Positions 7,547-15,235 of a stretch of 64,000 nucleotides of DNA are shown here, one piece after another; the first letter of the stretch is position 1; the number at the start of each line of letters is the position of its first letter. The notes beneath the pieces are model-generated. The model was not told where the DNA came from and made no database searches. It was given only the letters and a program-made list of their open reading frames with translations. The DNA is from Methylobacterium sp. Leaf99 (GTDB lineage: Bacteria > Pseudomonadota > Alphaproteobacteria > Rhizobiales > Beijerinckiaceae). The position numbers were made by a program, and so were the translations under genes. The stretch lies in contig NZ_LMMU01000011.1 in assembly GCF_001422375.1 (NCBI RefSeq), positions 63,608 to 127,607 of the forward strand. Direction: 5' to 3'.

Positions 7547-8983
7547 TTGAAACGCTCACGCCGTACGAAGATCATCGCGACCCTGGGGCCCGCCTCCGAT
7601 ACCCCGGAGATGATCGAGAAGCTGTTTCGCGCCGGCGCCGACGTGTTCCGCCTGAACATGAGCCACCTCCCCCGCGAAAAGCTGCCCGAGAAGATCGAGG
7701 TCATCCGCACCATCGAGCGCGAGCTGCGCCGGCCCATCGCCGTGCTGGTCGATCTCCAGGGGCCGAAGCTCCGGGTCGCCGCCTTCGCCGAGGGGGCCGC
7801 GATCCTGGAGAACGGCGCCGCCTTCGTCCTCGACAGCGATCCGACGCCCGGTGACGTGACCCGCGTGTTCCTGCCCCACCCCGAGATCCTCTCGGCCCTC
7901 GAGCCCGGCCACGTCGTCATCATCGACGACGGCAAGCTGCGCCTCGTCGTGACGGAGGTGTCCGAGGGCCGCGCCGTGACGCGCGTCGTCATCGGCGGCC
8001 GCATTTCCAACCGCAAGGGCGTCTCGCTCCCCGACACTGTGATTCCCGTCGCCGCCATGACGGAGAAGGACCGGGGCGACCTCGAGGCCGGGCTCAACGC
8101 CGGCGCCGACTGGATCGCCGTCTCCTTCGTGCAGCGGCCCGAGGATGTCGCCGAGGTCAAGAAGGTGGCCGCCGGCCGCGCCCTGGTCATGGCCAAGATC
8201 GAGAAGCCGCAGGCCCTGACCCGCCTCGACGAGATCATCGAGATCTCCGACGGCATCATGGTGGCGCGCGGCGACCTCGGCGTCGAGATGCCCCTGGAGC
8301 AGGTGCCCGGCGTGCAGAAGCGCATCACCCGCAGCTCGCGCCGCATGGGCAAGCCCGTGGTGGTGGCGACCCAGATGCTCGAATCGATGATCACCGCGCC
8401 GGTGCCGACCCGCGCCGAGGTCTCGGACGTCGCCACCGCCGTCTACGAGGGAGCCGACGCCGTGATGCTCTCGGCCGAGAGCGCGTCGGGCGCCTTCCCC
8501 ATCGAGGCCATCACCATGATGAGCCGCATCGCCGAGCAGGTCGAGCGCGACGCCCTGTACTGGACCATCCTCACGGCCCAGCGCTCCGAGCCCGACGCCA
8601 CGGCGTCCGACGCCATCGCGGCGGCGGCTCACCAGATGGTGGATGCCCTGAAGCTCACGGCGATCATGGCCTGGACCCATTCGGGCTCCACCGCCCTGCG
8701 CCTCGCCCGCTCGCGGCCCAACGCCACGATCATCGCGCTGACCCCTAAGCGCGAGACCGCCCGGCGCCTGGCCCTGTGCTGGGGCACCCACCCCATCGTC
8801 ACCAACGACGCCAGCGACGTCGACGACATGGCGTTCCGGGCGGCGAAGTTCGCCGTGCGCGAGCGCTTCGCCGAGATCGGCGACCGGGTGATCGTGGTCG
8901 CCGGCGTGCCGTTCGGGACGCCGGGCGCCACGAACCTCGTCCGCATCGCCTTCGTCACCCGCGAGCACGCCGCCAAGGCGTGA
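7547..8983 (+). CDS. pyk: Pyruvate kinase
   Basis: A 478-residue glycolytic enzyme that transfers phosphate from phosphoenolpyruvate to ADP. It opens with RRTKIIATLGPAS, has FRLNMSHL, the MVARGDLGVEMPLEQVP motif with the Mg-binding acidic residues, and MLSAESASGAFP. A C-terminal alpha/beta regulatory domain follows. The start is a TTG at 7547 with GGAGG at 7536-7540. The open frame extends upstream to 7355, but only the TTG gives the family's usual N-terminus and length. The upstream 7278-7546 region (269 bases) is a divergent promoter region with no gene that I can support. It ends in convergence with the alpha/beta hydrolase gene. Confidence 0.94.
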   Translation: MKRSRRTKIIATLGPASDTPEMIEKLFRAGADVFRLNMSHLPREKLPEKIEVIRTIERELRRPIAVLVDLQGPKLRVAAFAEGAAILENGAAFVLDSDPTPGDVTRVFLPHPEILSALEPGHVVIIDDGKLRLVVTEVSEGRAVTRVVIGGRISNRKGVSLPDTVIPVAAMTEKDRGDLEAGLNAGADWIAVSFVQRPEDVAEVKKVAAGRALVMAKIEKPQALTRLDEIIEISDGIMVARGDLGVEMPLEQVPGVQKRITRSSRRMGKPVVVATQMLESMITAPVPTRAEVSDVATAVYEGADAVMLSAESASGAFPIEAITMMSRIAEQVERDALYWTILTAQRSEPDATASDAIAAAAHQMVDALKLTAIMAWTHSGSTALRLARSRPNATIIALTPKRETARRLALCWGTHPIVTNDASDVDDMAFRAAKFAVRERFAEIGDRVIVVAGVPFGTPGATNLVRIAFVTREHAAKA

Positions 8984-9030
8984 GAGCGGTTCTCACGAAT
9001 CCCAGCCCCTGGCCGGGCTTCGTCAGGTTC

Positions 9031-9084
9031 GGCGGATAATTGCCGCCGTGCGGTTGCGCGGCCAGACCTCATCGGGGTCTGGCC
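9031..9084. terminator. Two hairpins between convergent pyk and hydrolase genes
   Basis: The 107-base gap 8984-9090 holds two stems: a 5-bp stem at 9031-9047 with a 7-base loop, and a 9-bp stem at 9060-9084 with a 7-base loop. Neither has a long T tract. They probably separate the convergent transcripts. Confidence 0.5.
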
Positions 9085-9090
9085 CGAGAC

Positions 9091-10089
9091 TCAAGGCGCG
9101 ACCGGGCCCCGTTCCGCGGCGATCCGGTCGGCCAGGCGCGCGACTTCGTCCGCCAGGGCGTCGACGGCGACGTACTGGAGCATGTGGCCGATGCCCGGCA
9201 GCAGGACGAGGCGGGCGTTTGGGATCGCGGCGGCCAGCGGCACCGCCTGCCGGCCGGCGGGCACGGCTCCGTCGGCGTCGCCGGAGATCACCACCGTCGG
9301 CACCCTGAGGGTGGCGTAGCGCGGCGCCTGGACGGCGAGGGCGCCGGGCAGGCCGGCGAGGTCGTGGAGGTTCGCCCGGATCGAGCCGGGGCGCAGCACC
9401 AGGGCGGCGCGGCTGCGGTCGAGGTAGTCCGCCGGCGCCTCCTGCGGGCGGAACACCGCGCCGCCGACCCGCGGCAGGTAGTACAGCCCCACGGGGGTCG
9501 CGAGGGTCTGGCTGAGGAGCCAGGTCGCCGGCGGCCACAGGGCCAAGCGATAGGTCCACGGTACCGTTCCGGCCTGCGGATACGGCATCGCCACGGGGGC
9601 GGCGAGGACGAGGCCGGCGACCCGCTCGGGGTGGTCGAGGGCGATGGCCGTGGCGAGCGCCCCCGACCAGGAATGGCCGAGCACGATGGCCGGGCCGACC
9701 TTCATCCGTTCCAGGGCCTGCGCGATGGCATGCCCTTGCGCGGCCGGCGGGGCCATGTCGCGGCCGCCGAGGCGGTCGCTCCAGCCCGAACCGGGCCGGT
9801 CGAAGGCGATCACCCGAAAGCCGTCCGCCGCGAGGCGCCGGCCGATGCCCTCCATGGGGTCGGAGGCGTTGGCCGAAGCGCCGTGCAGGAGCACCACCGT
9901 GCCGCGCGCGGAGGGATTCGGACCCGCCTCGAGGCTGGCGAGGCGCCCGCCCGGCACCGGCACGAACGGCCCCTGCGGCGGGTGGCGCGCCTCGATCCGC
10001 AGGGTGATGAGCAGGGTCGCCAGGGCGCCGGCACCCAGCACCACCGCGACGAGGCCGAGCAGCCCCGCGAACACCTTGAGAAGCAGCAT
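9091..10089 (-). CDS. Membrane-anchored alpha/beta hydrolase
   Basis: A 332-residue alpha/beta-hydrolase-fold protein with an N-terminal transmembrane or signal-anchor segment (about residues 4-30). The catalytic elements are visible: the oxyanion-region LLHGASANASD, the nucleophile elbow GHSWSG, a likely acid in ISGDADGAVP, and a His in GIGHMLQ. Family members are esterases, epoxide hydrolases or haloperoxidase-like enzymes; the substrate cannot be told. It follows a TPR-protein gene after 5 bases in the same direction, so the two likely form an operon. Confidence 0.8.
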   Translation of the reverse strand: MLLLKVFAGLLGLVAVVLGAGALATLLITLRIEARHPPQGPFVPVPGGRLASLEAGPNPSARGTVVLLHGASANASDPMEGIGRRLAADGFRVIAFDRPGSGWSDRLGGRDMAPPAAQGHAIAQALERMKVGPAIVLGHSWSGALATAIALDHPERVAGLVLAAPVAMPYPQAGTVPWTYRLALWPPATWLLSQTLATPVGLYYLPRVGGAVFRPQEAPADYLDRSRAALVLRPGSIRANLHDLAGLPGALAVQAPRYATLRVPTVVISGDADGAVPAGRQAVPLAAAIPNARLVLLPGIGHMLQYVAVDALADEVARLADRIAAERGPVAP

Positions 10090-10094
10090 GGGGC

Positions 10095-10709
10095 CTACAG
10101 GTCCCGCCCGTCGACGTCGGGGGCGAGGCGGTCGATGGCACCCTGCAGCTTGTCCATGCGCGGATACAGGGCGGCGGCCCGCCGGAAGGCTTCCAGGGCC
10201 CGGACCTTCTCGTCCATGGACAGGTAGATCCGCCCCAGCGCCGCCCAGGCCTCGTAGTGCCGGGGCTCAATCACCAGGGTGCGCTTGAGATCGGTGATAG
10301 CGCCGGCGTGGTCCTTGAGCAGCCAGAACACCGTGGCCCGGCGGTTCCAGCCCTCGGACCAGCCCGGCTCCAGGGTGGTGGCCCGGTCGAGCAGCTCGAT
10401 GGCGAGGGGAAAATCCTGGCCGCTCATGGCCTGGCGCGCCCGCTCCGTGAGCAGGTCCGCCGTGGCGCTGCCCGAGCGCCCGAGGCGCTGCTCGATGAGG
10501 CGGGCGACGCCCTTGGCCTCGGCATCGTCCTCCGCCGCCTTCAGGCGGGCGTAGAGGTCGTCCAGGCTGACGGCGGTCCGGGGCTTTTCGGGTTGCCTCG
10601 CGGTCGATTCGGGAGCCGGTTGGGCGAGGCACAGGGGGGCGCCGCCCACGCAAAAAGCCGCGACGAGCGCGGCTTTGAGAAACGTCCGAGGCGGGATCTG
10701 GCTGGGCAT
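10095..10709 (-). CDS. Exported tetratricopeptide-repeat protein
   Basis: A 204-residue protein with a signal peptide (LKAALVAAFCVGGAPLCLA, cleavage before QPAPEST). A charged linker is followed by at least three TPR-like helix pairs from about residue 80 on, seen in DRATTLEPGWSEGWNRRA, KRTLVIEPRHYEAWAALGRIY and ALEAFRRAAALYP. TPRs are protein-binding scaffolds. The protein is probably periplasmic and has no catalytic motif. It is the first gene of a two-gene unit with the alpha/beta hydrolase. Similar exported TPR proteins are common in the order, but no specific partner can be named. Confidence 0.75.
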   Translation of the reverse strand: MPSQIPPRTFLKAALVAAFCVGGAPLCLAQPAPESTARQPEKPRTAVSLDDLYARLKAAEDDAEAKGVARLIEQRLGRSGSATADLLTERARQAMSGQDFPLAIELLDRATTLEPGWSEGWNRRATVFWLLKDHAGAITDLKRTLVIEPRHYEAWAALGRIYLSMDEKVRALEAFRRAAALYPRMDKLQGAIDRLAPDVDGRDL

Positions 10710-10787
10710 GGGGGGAGCTTCCTCGCCCCGCCCGGTGCCGTCAACCTGCCGGCTTGCCGCGCCCGCCTGGAGGCGGGCGGACGGGCC

Positions 10788-10913
10788 TCAGCCCTGGCGC
10801 GCCTTGAAGCGCTTCTGGGTCTTGTTGATGATGTAGACCCGGCCCTTGCGGCGCACGATCTGGTTGTCGCGGTGACGGCCACGCAGCGACTTGAGGGAGT
10901 TGCGAATCTTCAT
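10788..10913 (-). CDS. rpmJ: 50S ribosomal protein L36, zinc-free form
   Basis: A 41-residue basic protein (MKIRNSLKSLRGRHRDNQIV...) that matches bacterial L36, a component of the large ribosomal subunit. It lacks the Cys/His zinc ribbon, so it is the zinc-independent paralogue type with the longer C-terminus ending in KRFKARQG. The start ATG is at 10911-10913. It stands alone, with 78 bases to the TPR gene downstream and a long gap upstream. Confidence 0.92.
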   Translation of the reverse strand: MKIRNSLKSLRGRHRDNQIVRRKGRVYIINKTQKRFKARQG

Positions 10914-11228
10914 CGGTCTCACGTCGGCCGGACTTTGAAGCCCGCCGCCTGTCCATGGGGTCTCGGGAACGAGGCACCTCGAACGGCAGCCTCGGCGATG
11001 TGTGCGGACGCATCGCGGAAAGGCGGTTGCCTTATCAGGATTCGTACCGCCAAGGCAAGGCGGCGCGACGCGAATCCCGCCGTGCGGCCATGGCGGCGGC
11101 ATCGGGGGACCGCAGGCCCGTAGCACGGATCGCCCCGGCGCCCTCCCCCCGAAACGAAACGGCCGCCGGGCGGGTGCCGGCGGCCGTGGTTGGTGCGGAT
11201 GGCGGGCCGGGCACCCCGCCGGGGCTTC
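10914..11228. other. Intergenic region between pufC and rpmJ
   Basis: This 315-base gap is the left boundary of the photosynthesis cluster. It holds the puf terminator hairpin (11159-11187) and presumably the rpmJ promoter nearer 10914. Several short open frames cross it, but none has a ribosome site or recognisable product. Confidence 0.6.
11159..11187 (-). terminator. Terminator of the puf operon
   Basis: A perfect 11-bp stem (11159-11169 with 11177-11187) and 7-base loop lie 42 bases past the pufC stop. On the minus strand it is followed by GTTTCGTTTC, a T-rich tail. This is the natural end of the bchC-puf transcript. Confidence 0.75.
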
Positions 11229-12386
11229 TCAGGGCCGGGGCGCGGCCGGCGCCTCGACGGGAGTCTCGGACGGGGCCGCGGGCGGCGTCGCGGGGGCGGC
11301 AGGCGTCCCGGCCGGCGGTGCGTCGGGGGCCGGAGCCTTCGTCACCTCGGCCACCGTGGTCTTGGTCAGCTCCGGATAGGCGTCGACCACGTGGGCGCCG
11401 TTGAGCGGCTTGCTCTGGCCGTTGTGACAGGTGGTGCAGTTCACCTTTGGCACGTCGCCGAGGACGCCGAGGCGGTTCTTCGGGAACGTCGAGGTCAGGG
11501 GCTCCATGAAGGTGCCGTTGATGTCCCGCACCATGCGGATGCCGTGCCAGGCGGTGGTGCGCTGGGGCGTGCTCTGCTGCCAGTTCGAGATGGCCCGGGT
11601 GTTGTGGCAGAAGGTGCAGTTGACCCCGAGCCCTTCCGACATGTGGATCATCAGGCCGTAGGTCTTCTCCGCATCCTGGATCGGCTTGCCCTTGGTGGTG
11701 GGCAGCGCCGTGGTGGCGTTCACCCGGATGGCGTTGTTGTCGATGGACTTGTCGGCGAGGTATTCCGTCAGGGTGTCGTAGGGCAGCGAGGCGAGGCCGA
11801 CGGAGGGCGCCGCCATGTTCTGTCCGTTGTTGCGGGACACGAATCCCGAGGTGTGGTTCGGGCCGGGATTGGTGAACCAGATGTTGGCCGGCACGGGCTG
11901 GCCGCGGTGGCAGGTGTAGCAGGTGACGCCGGCGCCGCCCGTGTGGTTGGCCTTCCAATCGCTGTTGAGATGCTGGGTCATCTGCAGCATCCGGCGGGCG
12001 ACCTTCTTCTGGTAGAGGCTGTCGTCCGCCATGTTCTCGGTGTTGTGGCAGTAGGTGCAGCCCTGCTCCGGGCTGACCCACTCGGTCATCGAGACCATCA
12101 GGCGGTTGAACTCGTTCACGCTGACGTTCTTGAGGACCTGGACGTTCTCGTAGGTGGTGCCGGCCAGTTCCTCGCCGGGCTCGGCCGGGTCGGCGGGCGC
12201 CGGCGCCACGTTGGCGTCCTTCTTCTCCGCGACGCCGTCACGGGTGTGGATCTGCGCCATCGCGGTACCGCGAAAGCCGTTCTGGGTGGTGCTGAGCGGC
12301 GGCCGGTCCCAATCGGTCAACCCGACCATCGCCACCGTGAGGAAGAAGGCGATGGAGGCCCCGAGGACGACGAAGAAGGTCTTCAT
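11229..12386 (-). CDS. pufC: Reaction-centre tetraheme cytochrome c subunit PufC
   Basis: A 385-residue tetraheme cytochrome that sits on the periplasmic face of the reaction centre and re-reduces the photo-oxidised special pair. Four CxxCH heme sites are at residues 110-114, 156-160, 257-261 and 317-321. The N-terminus is a single transmembrane helix (residues 3-24) with no lipobox Cys, so it is an uncleaved anchor rather than the lipoprotein form known from Blastochloris. After the last heme comes a Pro/Ala-rich tail of about 45 residues, longer than the core needs and probably disordered. The start overlaps the pufM stop (ATGA) and GGAGG precedes it. It is the last gene of the puf operon. 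Confidence 0.97.
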   Translation of the reverse strand: MKTFFVVLGASIAFFLTVAMVGLTDWDRPPLSTTQNGFRGTAMAQIHTRDGVAEKKDANVAPAPADPAEPGEELAGTTYENVQVLKNVSVNEFNRLMVSMTEWVSPEQGCTYCHNTENMADDSLYQKKVARRMLQMTQHLNSDWKANHTGGAGVTCYTCHRGQPVPANIWFTNPGPNHTSGFVSRNNGQNMAAPSVGLASLPYDTLTEYLADKSIDNNAIRVNATTALPTTKGKPIQDAEKTYGLMIHMSEGLGVNCTFCHNTRAISNWQQSTPQRTTAWHGIRMVRDINGTFMEPLTSTFPKNRLGVLGDVPKVNCTTCHNGQSKPLNGAHVVDAYPELTKTTVAEVTKAPAPDAPPAGTPAAPATPPAAPSETPVEAPAAPRP

Positions 12387-13363
12387 GGGGTCCCTCCGGG
12401 CTGGCTCAGGGGATCGACGATGGGCGCGTAGACCTGCGGGTAGGCCGGGGCGACGCCGTGCTTGACCGCCCAGAGGTACCAGTTGTCGACCACCGTGCCG
12501 GTGAGCAGGATGCCGATGCCGCCGGTCAGGGTGGTGAGCACCGCGAACCACCAGGCCCAGCGGTGGACCGATTCCATGGTGGCGTTGAAGCCCATGGTCC
12601 AGCGCCAGAACAGGGCGGCGCGCTCAGTCGCCGTGCCGCGATCGACGATCTGGTCGATCTCACGCTCGCCGCCGAAGCGGCTCACCGCCAGGATGGTGCC
12701 GCCGTGCATGGCGAACAGCAGCGTCGATCCGTAGAGGAACACGATCGAGAGCATGTGGAACGGGTTGTAGAACAGGTTGCCGTAGCGCAGCGAGAACGCG
12801 GCGGTCCAATCGAGGTGCGGGAAGATGCCGAACGGCACCGCCTCGCTCCACGAGCCCATCAGCACCGGCCGGATGAAGCCGAGCACGAGGAACAGCCAGA
12901 TGGCGGAGGCGAACGCCCAGGGCACGTGGTAGCCGAGGCCGAGCGCCTTGGCCCGGCGGAACAGGCGCAGCCACCACAGCAGCACCGAGGCCGTGAGGAA
13001 GAAGCCGGCGATGAGCCACCATCCCCCCTCGGCCAGCGGCGGCAGGACCCTGAGCCCGTATTGCGGGCGCGGCGGCTCCAGGGCGAGCCAGGGGAGCTGG
13101 CGCACGAACTGCACCGGGTCCCAGTTCACGCTCGCCCACATGTTGAGTCCGATGATCTCGAAGGCGATGAGACCGCAGGCGAAGGAGAGCGCGCCGAGGT
13201 AGCCGATGTAGATCGGGCCGACCTGGGCGTTGCCGATGAGGCCGATCAGGTAGGAGTTGAACGGCTTGCCCCAACGATGACTGCCGGAGGGCAGCGGGAT
13301 GCCGAGTTCCGGCGTCACCGGGCGAACTTGCACTTCCGAGAAGATGTTCTGGTAGTAGGCCAT
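12383..13363 (-). CDS. pufM: Photosynthetic reaction centre M subunit
   Basis: A 326-residue membrane protein with five transmembrane helices that, with PufL, holds the bacteriochlorophyll special pair, bacteriopheophytins and quinones. Conserved stretches include YYQNIFSEVQVR at the start, the GSWSEAVPFGIFPHLDWT loop and the YNPFHMLSIVFLYGS helix with a bacteriochlorophyll-ligating His. Further on are the AMHGGTILAVSR segment with an Fe-binding His, and the last helix starting ATMESVHRWAWW. Length is typical for M. It starts 15 bases after pufL and its stop overlaps the pufC start by four bases, which points to translational coupling. Confidence 0.98.
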   Translation of the reverse strand: MAYYQNIFSEVQVRPVTPELGIPLPSGSHRWGKPFNSYLIGLIGNAQVGPIYIGYLGALSFACGLIAFEIIGLNMWASVNWDPVQFVRQLPWLALEPPRPQYGLRVLPPLAEGGWWLIAGFFLTASVLLWWLRLFRRAKALGLGYHVPWAFASAIWLFLVLGFIRPVLMGSWSEAVPFGIFPHLDWTAAFSLRYGNLFYNPFHMLSIVFLYGSTLLFAMHGGTILAVSRFGGEREIDQIVDRGTATERAALFWRWTMGFNATMESVHRWAWWFAVLTTLTGGIGILLTGTVVDNWYLWAVKHGVAPAYPQVYAPIVDPLSQPGGTP

Positions 13364-13378
13364 TGTTCGGTTCCTCCC

Positions 13379-14203
13379 TCAGCGCCAGACCGGGAGATTG
13401 AGCCACCAGCCCCACCATTCCGGCCAGCCACGGGTCCAGAACGGGCCGCTGATGACGATGCAGACGGCGCTCCAGAAGCCCGCCGACAGGGCGAGGAACA
13501 GGCCGAGCCGATGGATGCCGAGCGTTCCGATGGAGTAGCCGATGGTGTCGCGGAAGAAGGTGTCCTCGTGCTCGGGCGTCTTGACCACCTCGCCCTTGCC
13601 CGGATTGGTCGAGGACAGGATCAGGGAGCCGTGGAGGGAAAGGGCCAGCGTCGTCGTGAAGAAGAACGACACGGCCAGCATGTGCGCCGGATTGTAGTGG
13701 AAGTGCAGGTACTGGTAGCCGGTGTTCGACACCCAATCGAGGTGGGAGAGGATGCCGTAGGGGAAGCCGTGGCCCCAGGCGCCCATGAGGAGCGGCCGGA
13801 CCACCACGAGGGAGACGTAGGCGAGGATCGCCACCGAGAAGGCGAAGGGCACGTGGTAGCCGATGCCGAGCTTGCGGCAGATCTCGACCTCGCGCAGGGC
13901 CCAGGACGAGAACGCCCCGACGGCGCAGAAGGTGATGATCTGCCAGAGGCCGCCCTCCTTGAGGGGGGCGAGCGCCAGGCCGTATTTCAGGTCGGGCGGC
14001 GCGATGTTGATCTGCCAGATGTTCCAGGTCGGGCCGAGGGCGGCGCCGTAGAGGATCAGCGCCGTGCCGAGCACGGAGAAGAACAGCGTCGTCACGCCGA
14101 AGAAGCCGACGTAGAACGGCCCCACCCAGAAATCGAACAGGTCTCCGCCGATCAGCGTGCCGCCGCGGACGCGGTATTTTCGTTCAAAACTCAGCATCGC
14201 CAT
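13379..14203 (-). CDS. pufL: Photosynthetic reaction centre L subunit
   Basis: A 274-residue five-helix membrane protein, the second half of the reaction-centre heterodimer. It starts MAMLSFERKYRVRGG (the ATG at 14195-14197 is a possible alternative start). It shows the family landmarks WNIWQINIAPPDLKYGL, GIGYHVPFAFS, HLDWVSNTGYQYLHFHYNPAHM and LHGSLILSS. His residues in these blocks ligate bacteriochlorophyll and the non-heme iron. It is preceded by the 14274-14310 hairpin that separates the LH1 genes from the reaction-centre genes. Confidence 0.98.
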   Translation of the reverse strand: MAMLSFERKYRVRGGTLIGGDLFDFWVGPFYVGFFGVTTLFFSVLGTALILYGAALGPTWNIWQINIAPPDLKYGLALAPLKEGGLWQIITFCAVGAFSSWALREVEICRKLGIGYHVPFAFSVAILAYVSLVVVRPLLMGAWGHGFPYGILSHLDWVSNTGYQYLHFHYNPAHMLAVSFFFTTTLALSLHGSLILSSTNPGKGEVVKTPEHEDTFFRDTIGYSIGTLGIHRLGLFLALSAGFWSAVCIVISGPFWTRGWPEWWGWWLNLPVWR

Positions 14204-14273
14204 CGCGAGACCCTCCCGGCGTCACGGTTCGTGTCGGGTGCTCTTGTCGTGTCGGATTCGTTCGGGGCGTGGC

Positions 14274-14310
14274 GCGGGCGGGGGCCGATAAGGATCGGCC
14301 GCCCGCCCGC
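14274..14310 (-). promoter_or_regulatory. Intercistronic RNA hairpin between pufA and pufL
   Basis: Positions 14274-14289 pair with 14294-14310 to give a 16-bp GC-rich stem with one bulged base (14301) and a 4-base loop. In Rhodobacter capsulatus a hairpin at this place blocks 3'-5' decay and makes the pufBA segment longer-lived than pufLM, giving more LH1 than reaction centre. Location and strength here suggest the same role. It could also act as a partial terminator. Confidence 0.85.
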
Positions 14311-14331
14311 TGACCTTGGCTCGGGCGCCCG

Positions 14332-14520
14332 TCAGGCGGGCATCGTCGGCAGGACGAAGCTCTGGGCGTTGGCCGCGCGCGGGGCTTTGGGGCCTTCCAG
14401 CCAGTTGAACCGGTCGGTGCTGAGCAGGATGAAGTGGATCAGCAGGGCCAGGACGAACAGGAAGGTGAACAGCGCCACCAGGGTGCGGCGCGGATCGAAC
14501 AGGAGCCAAACCTTGTGCAT
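14332..14520 (-). CDS. pufA: Light-harvesting 1 alpha subunit
   Basis: A 62-residue single-helix antenna polypeptide that starts MHKVWLLFDPRR, the classic LH1 alpha N-terminus. The membrane helix runs from about residue 13 to 34, and His29 in LLIHFILLS is the bacteriochlorophyll ligand. FNW follows on the periplasmic side. The C-terminus extends about 22 residues beyond the helix (GPKAPRAANAQS...), which is usual for Methylobacterium-type LH1. It lies 12 bases after pufB, with a good ribosome site (GAGGA). Confidence 0.96.
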   Translation of the reverse strand: MHKVWLLFDPRRTLVALFTFLFVLALLIHFILLSTDRFNWLEGPKAPRAANAQSFVLPTMPA

Positions 14521-14532
14521 GGTGCGTCCTCC

Positions 14533-14754
14533 TCAGGAGATGAGCGAGGCGACGGTCTGGGCCGCCGTCTCCAGGGCCGCGTAGCCCTTGGGTCCCGGCA
14601 GCCACGGACGCCACATCCACACGAGGATGTGGGCGACCACGGCGATGGCCGTGAAGATGATGAAGCTCGTCAGGAAGATCGCGTGGAACTCCTTGGCTTC
14701 GGGTTCCGTCAGCCCGGACAGGCTGCTGGGTTTCTCGACTATGCCGTTGGCCAT
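14533..14754 (-). CDS. pufB: Light-harvesting 1 beta subunit
   Basis: A 73-residue LH1 beta polypeptide with the conserved TEPEAKEFHAIF cytoplasmic segment, one membrane helix from about residue 27 to 47, the bacteriochlorophyll ligand His42, and the WMWRPWLPG end motif. About 20 extra residues follow. GGAGG lies upstream of the ATG at 14752-14754. The gene follows a 162-base leader after pufQ, room for a separate puf promoter, though I see no TGT-N12-ACA repressor palindrome there. Confidence 0.96.
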   Translation of the reverse strand: MANGIVEKPSSLSGLTEPEAKEFHAIFLTSFIIFTAIAVVAHILVWMWRPWLPGPKGYAALETAAQTVASLIS

Positions 14755-14894
14755 CGGTTGAACCTCCGTGGGTTTGGCCGCGCGGGAGCGCGGCGGCTGT
14801 CACCGGGGCCTCGACGGACTCCGGCGGTCCTTCCCTCCGTGCGACGGATGGGAGGTCGGTGGCGGGCTGGCGGAAGGGCCGCGCCCGAGAGGCA

Positions 14895-14932
14895 ATTCAC
14901 CCCATGAAGACGCGAATCATCCCATGAAGACG
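14895..14932. repeat. 20-bp tandem duplication at the pufQ 3' end
   Basis: Two nearly identical copies sharing CCCATGAAGACG lie 20 bases apart (14895-14912 and 14915-14932). The second copy contains the last codons and stop of pufQ, so the first looks like a duplicated gene end. Confidence 0.6.
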
Positions 14933-15132
14933 AAAGGGATGGCCGAGACGGCCATGCTGCGCGCCTCGGCGAAGACCGAGCGCCGCTGCGGCGCGATCCC
15001 GACCGGATGGGCCGGCATCACGCGCTGCATGCAGGCGGCGGCGAGGAAGAACGGGTAGGTCGCCGCCAGGATGAGGCGGAACTGGACCGCGTCCTGATGC
15101 AGGCGGGAGACCGGGTTCAGCGAGCGTTGCAT
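14917..15132 (-). CDS. pufQ: PufQ-like small membrane protein
   Basis: A 71-residue protein with one hydrophobic helix (FRLILAATYPFFLAAACM, about residues 18-35), placed exactly between bchZ and pufB, where pufQ lies in Rhodobacter. PufQ is a membrane protein needed for full bacteriochlorophyll synthesis, perhaps as a pigment carrier. The LILA-YPFFLA helix matches the family pattern, but overall conservation is low, so synteny carries much of the call. The start at 15130-15132 has AGGAAA eight bases upstream. A second open frame over the same bases is a shadow. Confidence 0.72.
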   Translation of the reverse strand: MQRSLNPVSRLHQDAVQFRLILAATYPFFLAAACMQRVMPAHPVGIAPQRRSVFAEARSMAVSAIPFVFMG

Positions 15133-15235
15133 GGGGCACGTTTCCTGTGGGCGGATCGTTGCGGCGCGGGCGTCGGCAGGAACCGGTTGGACGGCGCCGC
15201 GCCGTTCCAGCCGGGAAGGGAGTGGGCCCGCGCGT

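Noticed and set aside
9091..10089. A second BchO-like Mg-chelatase hydrolase.
   Set aside because: It is an alpha/beta hydrolase but has an N-terminal membrane anchor, lies outside the bch operons beside a TPR gene, and lacks BchO-like segments.
12458..14584. A 708-codon plus-strand open frame across pufM, pufL and pufA.
   Set aside because: It is antisense to three unambiguous reaction-centre genes and its product is repetitive Glu/Arg/Ala sequence without a start context.
14897..15139. An 80-codon minus-strand frame overlapping pufQ.
   Set aside because: It is Pro/Arg-rich, has no membrane helix or ribosome site, and the alternative frame fits PufQ.
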